Assembly (NCBI GenBank): GCA_946406585.1
Contig: CAMJLI010000015.1
Coordinates: 1-19,684, forward strand
Source: an uncultured Prevotellaceae bacterium
Lineage (GTDB): Bacteria > Bacteroidota > Bacteroidia > Bacteroidales > Bacteroidaceae
DNA: 19,684 nucleotides
Reading direction: 5' to 3'
How positions within the stretch are numbered: the first letter of the stretch is position 1; every line of letters starts with the position of its first letter. Both the position numbers and the translations under genes were made by a program. The notes beneath the pieces are model-generated. The model saw only the letters and a list, made by a program, of their open reading frames with translations, had not been told where the DNA came from and did no database searches. Positions 5,692 to 13,111 of this stretch are shown here, piece after piece.

Positions 5692-8101
5692 TCACCTTTA
5701 CAGCTTTCAGACGGTTGCTCTTCGGAGTGACCGTCAGTGTTATGTCTCCTGCATTCTTGCCTGCACGAAGGATGACCATTGCAGAACCATTGTAGAGGCT
5801 GCGATTGTCCGTGACATTCAGTTCGTCGGTCTGCATGTCACCATTGCTCACCGCCACTATGCGTGCATCTCCTTCTACGCTGAAGTGAAGCTGGTCTTGG
5901 CAATTATAGGCACGACGGCCTTTGCTGTCTATTGCGTGTATGCGCACATGCATCAGGTCTGTGCCATCGGCTTTCCATGTCTGTGCGTCGGGGGTTGCAG
6001 CCAGTTTCTTGGCTTCGCCAGACGTCTCCACGCGATGGCGGGCTACCGTCTTGCCGCCATTCATAGCTACGGCCTCCACATAACCGTCGGAGTATGCCAC
6101 GTCATCCCATCTCATCTTGTTGCGTGTCTTTGGGTCGAGGGTGTTCTGGCGCTTGCCCATGCTCTTGCCATTTACAAACAGTTCCACCTCCTCTGCGTTG
6201 GAATAGGCGTAGACTGTCAGTCGGGAACCTGCACGACGATTCCAGTGGTCACTGTATTTCTCACCTCCAAACTTGATGCCGTTCCACTCTGTGTCGTCAG
6301 CAATGTTGTCAACTATGCTCAGATGAACAAGAGGTTCTTCTTCTTTGAACATGCTCTTGAGGAAATATGCCAATGGCTTGGGTTCCAAGGATATGTCGAA
6401 GACTCCGTCGGTCCATCCTTTTGCCGGCCATCCTCGTGACTCGCCTAAATAGTCTATCATGCCCCAATATGCCAGTCCTATCACTTTGTCAAGGTTCATC
6501 TCATAGTAGTTGGGACCCATCATGGGCAAGTTTGCCTCGCTCTGGTAGAATATCATCCAGGGGAAGCGACGGCCATCGCCCGGGAAGTACATGTAACGAT
6601 AGTTGTAGGCTGCCACTTCGGTTTCCAAGGCTAATGGTGCCGGGAGTGAGTCGGTGGCAAGGCTTCTGCCACGGGGATGCATGGCTACCGTGACCAAGCG
6701 TGTGGTATCGTATCTGTGAAGCAGTTCCTTCTGTAGCCGGAATGCTGTCACACCCCAGTCATTGAACGGAAGGTTGGCGTATGTCTGCAATTCATTGCCA
6801 AGGCTCCATAGCACCACCGATGGGTGATTCCTGTCTCGTCTTATGAATTCAGGGATGTCATGTTGCCATAAATCCATCCATTCTTTCCTGCCTCCTGAGA
6901 ATTGTGTGAGCCATTTGTCGTATAGTTCATCGACCACAAGAATGCCATATTCATCGCATAGGTTCAGGAAGTCTTCACTATATGGATTGTGCGACGTGCG
7001 TACATGGTTGAAACCATATTCCTTGAGTAGTTTCAAACGTTTCTCGATGGCACGTGGATAGGCTGCCGAACCTAATGCACCCAAACTATGATGGTTGGCT
7101 ATGCCCTTCCATATTACTTTCTTGCCATTTAACTTGAAACCGAAGTCAGGTGAAAACTCTATTTTCCGAACACCGAAGCGGGTGCAGACCTTGTCGGCCA
7201 CATTACCTTTCTCATCGCAAAGTTCCACTTCCATCTTGTAAAGATATGGTGATTCGCAACTCCACAGGTGGGGCTGAGGCAGGTGCAGGTCGTCCAACCT
7301 GTATTCATACTCTTTCATCTTCCTGTTCCAGTTGATATTGGTGGTATCGTCTGCCACAACTTGGCCTGCCGCATCCTTTACTACAGTGTGAACTTTTAGA
7401 CGTTCGGTGCGCAGCAGGCATGTGATGTCAGCTTGTATGCATACGGTGGCTGAATTCTGACTTGCATCTGGAGTGGTGATGTAAAGGGGATGGCGTGCAA
7501 AGTGCAAGTCGCGGTTAGTGATGACAAGATTCACGTCGCGAAACAGGCCACCACCTGTGTACCAGCGGGAGTTTAGTGGTTCTTGGGTGTTGGCTTTCAC
7601 TGCTATGACGTTTTCTTCTCCATATCGCAATTTCTTGCTTAGGTCTATTTCAAAACCCAGATAGCCATAGTCGGTGCCGCCAACACGTTCTCCGTTGAGA
7701 TAGACATCCCCAACATACATTATGCCTTGGAAGTCGATAAGTGTTCGACGGTCTTTCCATTCGGCAGAGGGGATGAATGACTTTATATACCAACCGATGC
7801 CCATCTCCTTGAATCCACGGGCACTGAGACGGCTCTTGAAATTGCTGGCTTGGTCGCTGTTGTCTCCCGTCTCGTCTTTGGATGGGGCTACCCATGGCTG
7901 CTCTATTTGAAAGTCATGGGGCAAGTCCACGTCTTGCCACGATGCTGCCATTCCTTTGGAGGCAGGTATTCCTGCGACATCGCCATTATGGAATTTCCAT
8001 CCAAAATTGAAATTGATGATTTCACGTGATGTTGTTTCGCCCATGGTGTTAAGGGCAAAAAGGCATGTGATTAACAGGCTGGATATCTTGATTCTTTTCA
8101 T
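5669..8101 (-). CDS. Glycoside hydrolase family 2 (beta-galactosidase/beta-glucuronidase-like, DUF4982 type)
   Basis: An 810-residue secreted GH2 enzyme that removes a terminal beta-linked (or equivalent) sugar with a retaining mechanism; the exact sugar cannot be read from sequence. A signal peptide (1-20) precedes the N-terminal jelly roll (about 25-195, with GGLFRDV at 184-190), an immunoglobulin-like domain (about 200-312) and the TIM barrel (about 315-590). In the barrel, WSLGNE holds the acid/base Glu437 and YQSEA the probable nucleophile Glu522. A DUF4982-like sandwich follows (VELFVNGKSMGK, 639-650), then a final Ig-like domain. The ATG at 8101 is chosen because the signal peptide starts there; 29 upstream in-frame residues are basic and His-rich. 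It lies 67 bases after the GH106 gene without a promoter between. Confidence 0.9.
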   Translation of the reverse strand: MKRIKISSLLITCLFALNTMGETTSREIINFNFGWKFHNGDVAGIPASKGMAASWQDVDLPHDFQIEQPWVAPSKDETGDNSDQASNFKSRLSARGFKEMGIGWYIKSFIPSAEWKDRRTLIDFQGIMYVGDVYLNGERVGGTDYGYLGFEIDLSKKLRYGEENVIAVKANTQEPLNSRWYTGGGLFRDVNLVITNRDLHFARHPLYITTPDASQNSATVCIQADITCLLRTERLKVHTVVKDAAGQVVADDTTNINWNRKMKEYEYRLDDLHLPQPHLWSCESPYLYKMEVELCDEKGNVADKVCTRFGVRKIEFSPDFGFKLNGKKVIWKGIANHHSLGALGSAAYPRAIEKRLKLLKEYGFNHVRTSHNPYSEDFLNLCDEYGILVVDELYDKWLTQFSGGRKEWMDLWQHDIPEFIRRDRNHPSVVLWSLGNELQTYANLPFNDWGVTAFRLQKELLHRYDTTRLVTVAMHPRGRSLATDSLPAPLALETEVAAYNYRYMYFPGDGRRFPWMIFYQSEANLPMMGPNYYEMNLDKVIGLAYWGMIDYLGESRGWPAKGWTDGVFDISLEPKPLAYFLKSMFKEEEPLVHLSIVDNIADDTEWNGIKFGGEKYSDHWNRRAGSRLTVYAYSNAEEVELFVNGKSMGKRQNTLDPKTRNKMRWDDVAYSDGYVEAVAMNGGKTVARHRVETSGEAKKLAATPDAQTWKADGTDLMHVRIHAIDSKGRRAYNCQDQLHFSVEGDARIVAVSNGDMQTDELNVTDNRSLYNGSAMVILRAGKNAGDITLTVTPKSNRLKAVKVKMKSVAP

Positions 8102-8168
8102 GTCGTAGTGATGATGTTTTTGCTTTTTGGCTTTTTGTTTTATCTCAACAAACGATGAAACTTTACTT

Positions 8169-10823
8169 TCAGTTGTCTGATGTGACAAGTTTTACAGTAG
8201 AGTTTAGGCCGCTTGGCACAGGTTCCCATTTCTCATATGTCGTCTTCTTGTAATTCAAGTCGACAACGTTTATCTCTTCCATGATGCGCCAGTTTTCACC
8301 ACGACGGTCAAGGTCGGATATCCGGTTTGCCGGAAGGTTTGTCACTTCTATGCGGATGTCGTTGTTGCCCTTGTGCAAACGATGACCCAAGTCCATGGTG
8401 AAAGGAACACTCCATGCACATCCGACGTATTCTCCGTTTACATACACGCGGGCGCTCTCTCGCACGTCGCCAAGGTCGATTGACCATGACTTCTTAGCCT
8501 GTTTCTTGTCTAGTTTTACAGTCGTCTGATACACCCCGGTGCCCATTGTCACTTTCACTGATGCGTCATCAAGCTTTTCCCATGTCTGCAAGTGGTCCAG
8601 AGAAAAAGTCTTTGAAACCTCTGGCGCTGACTCTGCAAAGGATAATTGCCATGGTTGCATTCCGAGGTCTATGCTTTCCACTATAGGGAGTGGCTCTGAA
8701 ATGGTGGCTGTGGGCTTGTCGGACAAAGGTTTGTCGAATGTCTGCAATATCATCGATTCTCCAGAACGAAGGTTGACGTACACTTGGCTGCCGTTTGTCT
8801 TGGCAGAACGTATGTCACCATTTAGAGGATTGAACCATACGGCATCCTTGAAGGGGGTTGCCAAGCGAACCCATGCCGACTTGTCTTCAGGGGTCAAATT
8901 GGCAATGAAATAGTGATGGCCTGTTGGATTGCTGCGACGTATGGCCCTCAAACCGAGTCTCATGCGCATGGGCTCGGCGTCGGCTGCCGCCATCATCTTT
9001 TCCTCGTCGATGCCATAAATGATGTGTGCTCCAGAATCTTGCAGTTTCTTGATGTGTTGCTTAAGAGACTCTGGCATGCGGCCACTGCCGGGGATGATCA
9101 AACCGTGATAGCGAGTGCCTGCGGCTGTCTCCAACATGCCATTCTTGTAGGATACGTCCATAAGGATGCGCTCACTGATGTAGTCGCAATCGTATCCCAA
9201 ACTGTCAATGTCGAGAATGCTGCGGATGAATTGCGGGGCTTTTTCTGCCATCTTGTGAATGTCGAAGGACATCAGAAGGCCGCCCACTCCTTTGCTGTGA
9301 CGCTCCGCCCACATGTCGCGGAGTGGAACCAGCACAAGGAAATCGTTGTCAGGCTTGCCCATCTGAAGGAAACTCTGACAGCGTTCAATGTATTGCATCA
9401 GGTAGGGTGCGTCGTGCCAGATGCTGTTGTTTGGACTCATGTCTATGCTGGCATAAAAACGCCAACCTGGCCATCGGGCTTCTTTGGGACTATAGCATGT
9501 ACCATGGAAGAACGCATGGTTGACGCCGCATGTGAACATCAAGTCGAGGTCGGGTTTCATTTGTGAAAGCGAGGTGCGGAAATGCTCGGTGAGCCATGTA
9601 AATGTCTCGCTGCTTACCAATGGCTTTCCTGTGATGTGGGCTGCTGAGGATGCGTATTTTAGCATTGACACGTCACTGAAATTAGGACGGGTGAACCCTT
9701 CGTCGGTACGCAAACCCTTGATGTGGAAGTCGGACAGGCCAAAACCTTCTATCTCGGGTATGTCTACTGATGCATAGACATCGATGAGGCTGGCAGGTGA
9801 GCCATGGGCTTGGTTGCGGGTTAGCGAACCATGCTTGTGTGCCCATTCTGTCCATTGTTGGGAGAAATTCTCTAGCAGAAGGTCGCTCAATGTCTCACGA
9901 TAGTCGGACAGGACGTCTTTGGCATGGTCGCTGGAGGGAAGGTCTATTCCGAGAAGTTCAGGAAAATGTTCCTTCAGTTCATAGCCTCGGCGTGTCTTGA
10001 ACTCTTCCAATAAAGATGGAGACCAGTTGGCGTTGTATACTTCGTATGAGTCATTGAAAAAGTTGTGGGGGTAGGCCACTCCGCTTTCGGAGAAAGCGCG
10101 GTCGAAACGCTCCAAGTAGTGTTTCACGGCATTCTTGTCAAAATGGTCTATCACATAGCCTGCTCCACCAGGGGCTGCTCGTTTCACTTGTTGGCGAGTG
10201 CGACTTTCATATTGGGCTATCACAAGCCACGTTCCTTTCAAGCGAAGCATGTTCAGATTGTCGCCTTCAACATGCCCCATGAGGTCTATGCAATGCCCCT
10301 TGTAACTTTGTACATCTATGGGATAGGCTATGACATTTTTTAATTTCGCATATTTCTTTTCTTTTTCGTCCTTGATGCCTATGTCAACAATGATGGGTTG
10401 TTCTCCCACCTTGTCTATGACCACTGTGTCCACCACGAACAAGACCTTGCACGCTGCTTCTTCTATGGGGGTGGTGGGTCCGCCAAAAGGCCATCCCGTA
10501 CCAGTATTCATGTCAACCAGAATGCCATCTTTGGCTCCCTCGCTTTCCACTACCGACAATTGGCGCATCCATTTGGGGGTGAGGAAGTCTATCGCATTTG
10601 CCTGATTGCCTTGCACTCCATAGATGGGGGTGATTTCCACCGAACCGACACCGGCATCGGCATATTGTTTCATCAGCCATTTGATGTTGTTTTCATCCAC
10701 TGCAGAGCCTGGCCACCACCATCGCAAGCCTGCCTTGCTTTCCAAACTTGAGGAGGGCCATGTGGGTTGTGCGCTACATGCAATGGCCATAACTGAAAAT
10801 AATAATACTAATGTCTTTTTCAT
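8169..10823 (-). CDS. GH106 alpha-L-rhamnosidase
   Basis: An 884-residue enzyme predicted to release alpha-linked L-rhamnose by inversion. The N-terminal signature is strong: LRWWWPGSAVD (33-43), GVGSVEITPIYGV (58-70) and the VDMNTGTGWPFGGP segment (103-116). The (beta/alpha)8 region includes FFNDSYEVYNANWSP (255-269), PEIEGFG (356-362) and SSETFTW (404-410), which supply acidic residues of the kind used in catalysis. The C-terminus (about 720-884) is a GH2-like jelly roll with VYVNGEYVGCAWSVPF. The N-terminus reads either as a lipobox (AIAC|S, Cys16) or a type I signal peptide ending ACSA. Characterised Bacteroidota GH106 enzymes act on rhamnogalacturonan I and II; a flavonoid glycoside substrate is also possible. 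First gene of a unit with GH2. Confidence 0.92.
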   Translation of the reverse strand: MKKTLVLLFSVMAIACSAQPTWPSSSLESKAGLRWWWPGSAVDENNIKWLMKQYADAGVGSVEITPIYGVQGNQANAIDFLTPKWMRQLSVVESEGAKDGILVDMNTGTGWPFGGPTTPIEEAACKVLFVVDTVVIDKVGEQPIIVDIGIKDEKEKKYAKLKNVIAYPIDVQSYKGHCIDLMGHVEGDNLNMLRLKGTWLVIAQYESRTRQQVKRAAPGGAGYVIDHFDKNAVKHYLERFDRAFSESGVAYPHNFFNDSYEVYNANWSPSLLEEFKTRRGYELKEHFPELLGIDLPSSDHAKDVLSDYRETLSDLLLENFSQQWTEWAHKHGSLTRNQAHGSPASLIDVYASVDIPEIEGFGLSDFHIKGLRTDEGFTRPNFSDVSMLKYASSAAHITGKPLVSSETFTWLTEHFRTSLSQMKPDLDLMFTCGVNHAFFHGTCYSPKEARWPGWRFYASIDMSPNNSIWHDAPYLMQYIERCQSFLQMGKPDNDFLVLVPLRDMWAERHSKGVGGLLMSFDIHKMAEKAPQFIRSILDIDSLGYDCDYISERILMDVSYKNGMLETAAGTRYHGLIIPGSGRMPESLKQHIKKLQDSGAHIIYGIDEEKMMAAADAEPMRMRLGLRAIRRSNPTGHHYFIANLTPEDKSAWVRLATPFKDAVWFNPLNGDIRSAKTNGSQVYVNLRSGESMILQTFDKPLSDKPTATISEPLPIVESIDLGMQPWQLSFAESAPEVSKTFSLDHLQTWEKLDDASVKVTMGTGVYQTTVKLDKKQAKKSWSIDLGDVRESARVYVNGEYVGCAWSVPFTMDLGHRLHKGNNDIRIEVTNLPANRISDLDRRGENWRIMEEINVVDLNYKKTTYEKWEPVPSGLNSTVKLVTSDN

Positions 10824-10904
10824 CTTAGTTTTATTTCGTTTGTCTTGTTTTTATTCTTGTTGAATGGATATGGTCTTATCCTAAAGAAAAAGGATGTAGA
10901 AAAA

Positions 10905-10933
10905 GTCGGCTGCAGGATAGGTCGGCAGCCAAC
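10905..10933 (-). promoter_or_regulatory. GC-rich hairpin at the start of the GH106 leader
   Basis: In the minus-strand transcript GUUGGCUGC pairs with GCAGCCGAC over 9 bp (one G:U) around an 11-base loop, and UUUUUC follows directly. By the position of the -7 box the hairpin would begin within about 10 bases of the transcript 5' end. It is the only G/C-rich piece in an A/T-rich leader. It looks like a terminator but lies unusually early, so it may be a 5' stabilising hairpin, a site bound by a protein, or an attenuator. Confidence 0.5.
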
Positions 10934-10947
10934 GTCATAATAATTTG

Positions 10948-10955
10948 CAAATATA
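10948..10955 (-). promoter_or_regulatory. -7 promoter element of the GH106-GH2 unit
   Basis: On the minus strand TATATTTG, followed by CA, matches TAnnTTTG exactly and lies 124 bases upstream of the GH106 ATG. No TTTG is visible at -33, which is common for genes needing an activator. Confidence 0.6.
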
Positions 10956-11076
10956 GTGAAAAAAAACGATTAGGGAAATAATTTGGCCATGTTTTCATTT
11001 GCATCTGTTTCTCTTTTTATTCTCATGTCAGTTTACTATAGGCATATGTTGTTTTCTACTTCTTTTTTCATCGTAG

Positions 11077-11110
11077 TTTGCACGTTATTTCGCAATTATT
11101 GTTATTTTTG
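11077..11110 (+). promoter_or_regulatory. Promoter of the GT32 gene (-33 and -7 boxes)
   Basis: TTTG (11077-11080) and TATTTTTG (11103-11110) are separated by 22 bases and match both halves of the Bacteroidota promoter consensus. The -7 box ends 25 bases before the ATG. Confidence 0.65.
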
Positions 11111-11135
11111 CACTTAAGATTTTGAATGACTACTT

Positions 11136-11840
11136 ATGATACCAAAAATCATACACCTTTGTTGGTTTGGCAACGACCCTTATCCTGTAGAGATAAAAGT
11201 TTGTTTGGATTCTTGGAAAAGAGTCCTTCCTGATTTCAGAGTCAAGTTGTGGAAATATGAAGATGCCAAGGCATTGGGAATAAAGTATGTAGACCAGGCT
11301 CTGGAACAGAGGAAATGGGCCTTTGCGGCTGATGTGGTGAGATTCTATGCTGTATATAATGAAGGTGGGGTGTATATGGATAGCGACATCTTCATTTATA
11401 GGCGGTTCGATGAATTTATGAATGGCAATATGGTCACTTTCAACGAATGCTTCAATAGGGAAGGACAATTGGGCTTGCAGGCGGCTTTCTTCATAGGGGA
11501 GGCCGGAAATGAGTTCTGCAAGAAAATGGTGGAGTATTATTCAAATCGTGACTTTGTTCTTGCTGATGGCACGCTCGACCTTACGGTGTCGCCTATGGTT
11601 ATGAGAAAATGCGCTTTGCAATACGGCTATCAGAATAATGACGTTGAACAGCATCTTGGGGCGCTCACCGTTTATCCCACGCGTTTCTTGACTCCTACGA
11701 AAAGCCATGACAGACACCCTGATGCAATAGGGATGCACAGGGTATATCACAGTTGGAGAAAGCGTAAATTTGGCAGAAGGATAGAACTCAAGATAAAGCA
11801 CGCTTACAATGTCGTGAAGTATTTCTTATTCAAGCGCTGA
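11136..11840 (+). CDS. GT32-type glycosyltransferase
   Basis: A 234-residue cytosolic glycosyltransferase of the DXD-sugar/GT32 (capsular polysaccharide synthesis) type, expected to move a sugar from a nucleotide-sugar donor to an envelope glycan. The GT-A marks are clear: IPKIIHLCWFG at the N-terminus, RKWAFAADVVRFYAVYNEGGVYMDSDI (59-85) with the metal- and donor-binding DxD at Asp82-Asp84, and the late HRVYHSW motif. No signal peptide is present. Donor and acceptor cannot be told. Length is normal for short bacterial members. It stands alone between the GH106 promoter and a convergent GT9 gene; the 35-base gap to the latter shows no hairpin. Confidence 0.9.
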   Translation: MIPKIIHLCWFGNDPYPVEIKVCLDSWKRVLPDFRVKLWKYEDAKALGIKYVDQALEQRKWAFAADVVRFYAVYNEGGVYMDSDIFIYRRFDEFMNGNMVTFNECFNREGQLGLQAAFFIGEAGNEFCKKMVEYYSNRDFVLADGTLDLTVSPMVMRKCALQYGYQNNDVEQHLGALTVYPTRFLTPTKSHDRHPDAIGMHRVYHSWRKRKFGRRIELKIKHAYNVVKYFLFKR

Positions 11841-11875
11841 CAATGTATTTGTAAGATGCGCACTTGTGATTCATG

Positions 11876-12931
11876 TCATTTGATTCCTTGGGCTTGCATG
11901 AAATCGTTCAGCACTTTCCACACTTCGTCTACTGTAATCATTTCATATATTTGGGAATAGTCTTTGCCTTCGATGTCGCCGTAGTCGGAGGCTGAAATGC
12001 CCCATGCTGCCACGTCAGAATGTATGGGAAGCCACTTCTTCTTGCTTGCGTGAGGTGAACATATCACCAGCGAGGGGCGGCCCATGGCTTGCACGATGTG
12101 ACGTGCTCCGCCTTCATTGCCAAAATATGCAGTGCAATTGTATGACATCGCTGCCAGTTGGCGCATGTTGCGGGCAGAGATGTTGATGAAAATGTTCTTG
12201 GGGCAGCCCAGGGTGGAGTATATTCGCTTTGCTGATTCTTCTTCCACTCCGGGTGCATAATTGAAAATGAGTTGCATGGTTGGATATTTGGCTATCCAGC
12301 GGGTAAGCAGTTCCACGATGTTGCTTTCTGGCCAAGCCCTGCTTGGAATCTTTGCCACCACGCCAACCAGCATCACCTTGCGACTGAAATCAATCCCTTT
12401 CTCTTCCATGTATTTGCGAAAAGAGGAAATCTCATCTTTTGTAATGCCAAGCGTAAGGTTGTATGTGGGGCGTATCGTGCCAAGTTTTGCCAGAGGACTG
12501 GCAAACTTTATGTTGTGGTCCACCATGTTGGTGGCATTTCCACAACGCTCCAGGCGATGGTTGAAGGCCAACAAAGTATAAGGTTTCTTCAGGCCGATTC
12601 TGTATTTCGATGAAGGAGAACACATTGCAAAGAGCATTGTATTCATGGTGGAGCGCAGGTCTATGATTACGTCGTAATGTGTCTTGTGTGTGACGCTCCA
12701 TATCTTCTTTATGTATTTGAAAAAATGATGTCGCTCTTCGTTGCTGAATGGTATGATGTGGCTGATGGATGGATGATTCTCAAACAGTGGAGCTATGTTT
12801 TCATTCAAGACAAAATCTATGCGCGCACCAGGAAAACTGTTGTGTAGCGTTTCCAGCAATGGTGTCGACAAGACTGCATCTCCCATTTGCCTGAATCTGA
12901 TTACCAATATGTTGAGGGGTTTTGTTTCCAT
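11876..12931 (-). CDS. Glycosyltransferase family 9 (heptosyltransferase-like)
   Basis: A 351-residue GT-B enzyme of family 9, the ADP-heptose:LPS heptosyltransferase family, probably acting on lipooligosaccharide core at the cytoplasmic face of the inner membrane. Family marks are the N-terminal ILVIRFRQMGDAVLSTPLLETL (8-29), YDVIIDLRS (86-94), the nucleotide-binding start of the C-terminal domain (VMLVGVVAK) and FGNEGGARHIVQAMGRPSLVIC (about 270-291), which stands for the usual GNDSGxxHlAaAlG motif with a Glu variant. In Bacteroidota the donor need not be heptose. It is transcribed from its own promoter behind the PL1 terminator, so it does not belong to the pectin unit. Confidence 0.88.
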   Translation of the reverse strand: METKPLNILVIRFRQMGDAVLSTPLLETLHNSFPGARIDFVLNENIAPLFENHPSISHIIPFSNEERHHFFKYIKKIWSVTHKTHYDVIIDLRSTMNTMLFAMCSPSSKYRIGLKKPYTLLAFNHRLERCGNATNMVDHNIKFASPLAKLGTIRPTYNLTLGITKDEISSFRKYMEEKGIDFSRKVMLVGVVAKIPSRAWPESNIVELLTRWIAKYPTMQLIFNYAPGVEEESAKRIYSTLGCPKNIFINISARNMRQLAAMSYNCTAYFGNEGGARHIVQAMGRPSLVICSPHASKKKWLPIHSDVAAWGISASDYGDIEGKDYSQIYEMITVDEVWKVLNDFMQAQGIK

Positions 12932-12983
12932 GTGTATCTGACAATGTTTCTGGTTAGTAAAGCTTGCAAGGGCTTTTCAAATG

Positions 12984-13015
12984 CAAATATATCAATTATT
13001 TGTTATTAAAACAAC
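12984..13015 (-). promoter_or_regulatory. Promoter of the GT9 gene (-33 and -7 boxes)
   Basis: On the minus strand GTTG (13012-13015), 20 bases, then TATATTTG (12984-12991) match both halves of the Bacteroidota consensus. The -7 box lies 52 bases upstream of the ATG. Confidence 0.65.
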
Positions 13016-13054
13016 ATTTGTCTCAGTTTTTCCTTTGCGTCATTGTCCATAATG

Positions 13055-13089
13055 AAAAGGCGGATAAGAAGTGAGACCTCTTATCCGCC
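13055..13089 (-). terminator. Intrinsic terminator after the PL1 gene
   Basis: GGCGGATAAGA (13059-13069) and TCTTATCCGCC (13079-13089) form a perfect 11-bp stem with a 9-base loop. On the minus strand TTTTC follows at 13058-13054. It starts 22 bases after the PL1 stop codon and separates PL1 from the GT9 promoter. Confidence 0.85.
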
Positions 13090-13111
13090 AAGAAAACCAT
13101 ATGTCTTGTTC

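Larger units (their letters stand above)
10824..11135. other. Intergenic region with divergent promoters of GH106 and GT32
   Basis: This 312-base gap holds the GH106 leader (10824 to about 10941) with a hairpin at 10905-10933, the GH106 -7 box at 10948-10955, an A/T-rich middle with no recognised element (about 10960-11070), and the GT32 promoter at 11077-11110. No open frame with protein-like composition is seen on either strand. Confidence 0.6.

Noticed and set aside
5885..6439. A 184-codon open frame on the + strand
   Set aside because: It lies wholly antisense to the GH2 gene, whose domains and active-site motifs are unmistakable. The translation is Cys/His/Val-rich without domain features or a promoter.
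8102..8188. A longer N-terminus for GH2 overlapping the GH106 stop
   Set aside because: The extra 29 residues are Lys/His-rich and would block a normal signal peptide, which begins cleanly at the ATG at 8101.
8913..9566. A 217-codon open frame on the + strand
   Set aside because: Antisense to the middle of GH106; composition is typical of a reverse-strand shadow and no -7 box precedes it.
10824..11135. Possible riboswitch or small RNA in the GH106/GT32 gap
   Set aside because: Apart from the single hairpin at 10905-10933 I see no conserved riboswitch core or second structured element; the rest is A/T-rich.
12962..12980. Small inverted repeat AAAGC/GCTTT in the GT9 leader
   Set aside because: Only 5 bp, A/T-rich and without a T-run; expected often by chance in such sequence.
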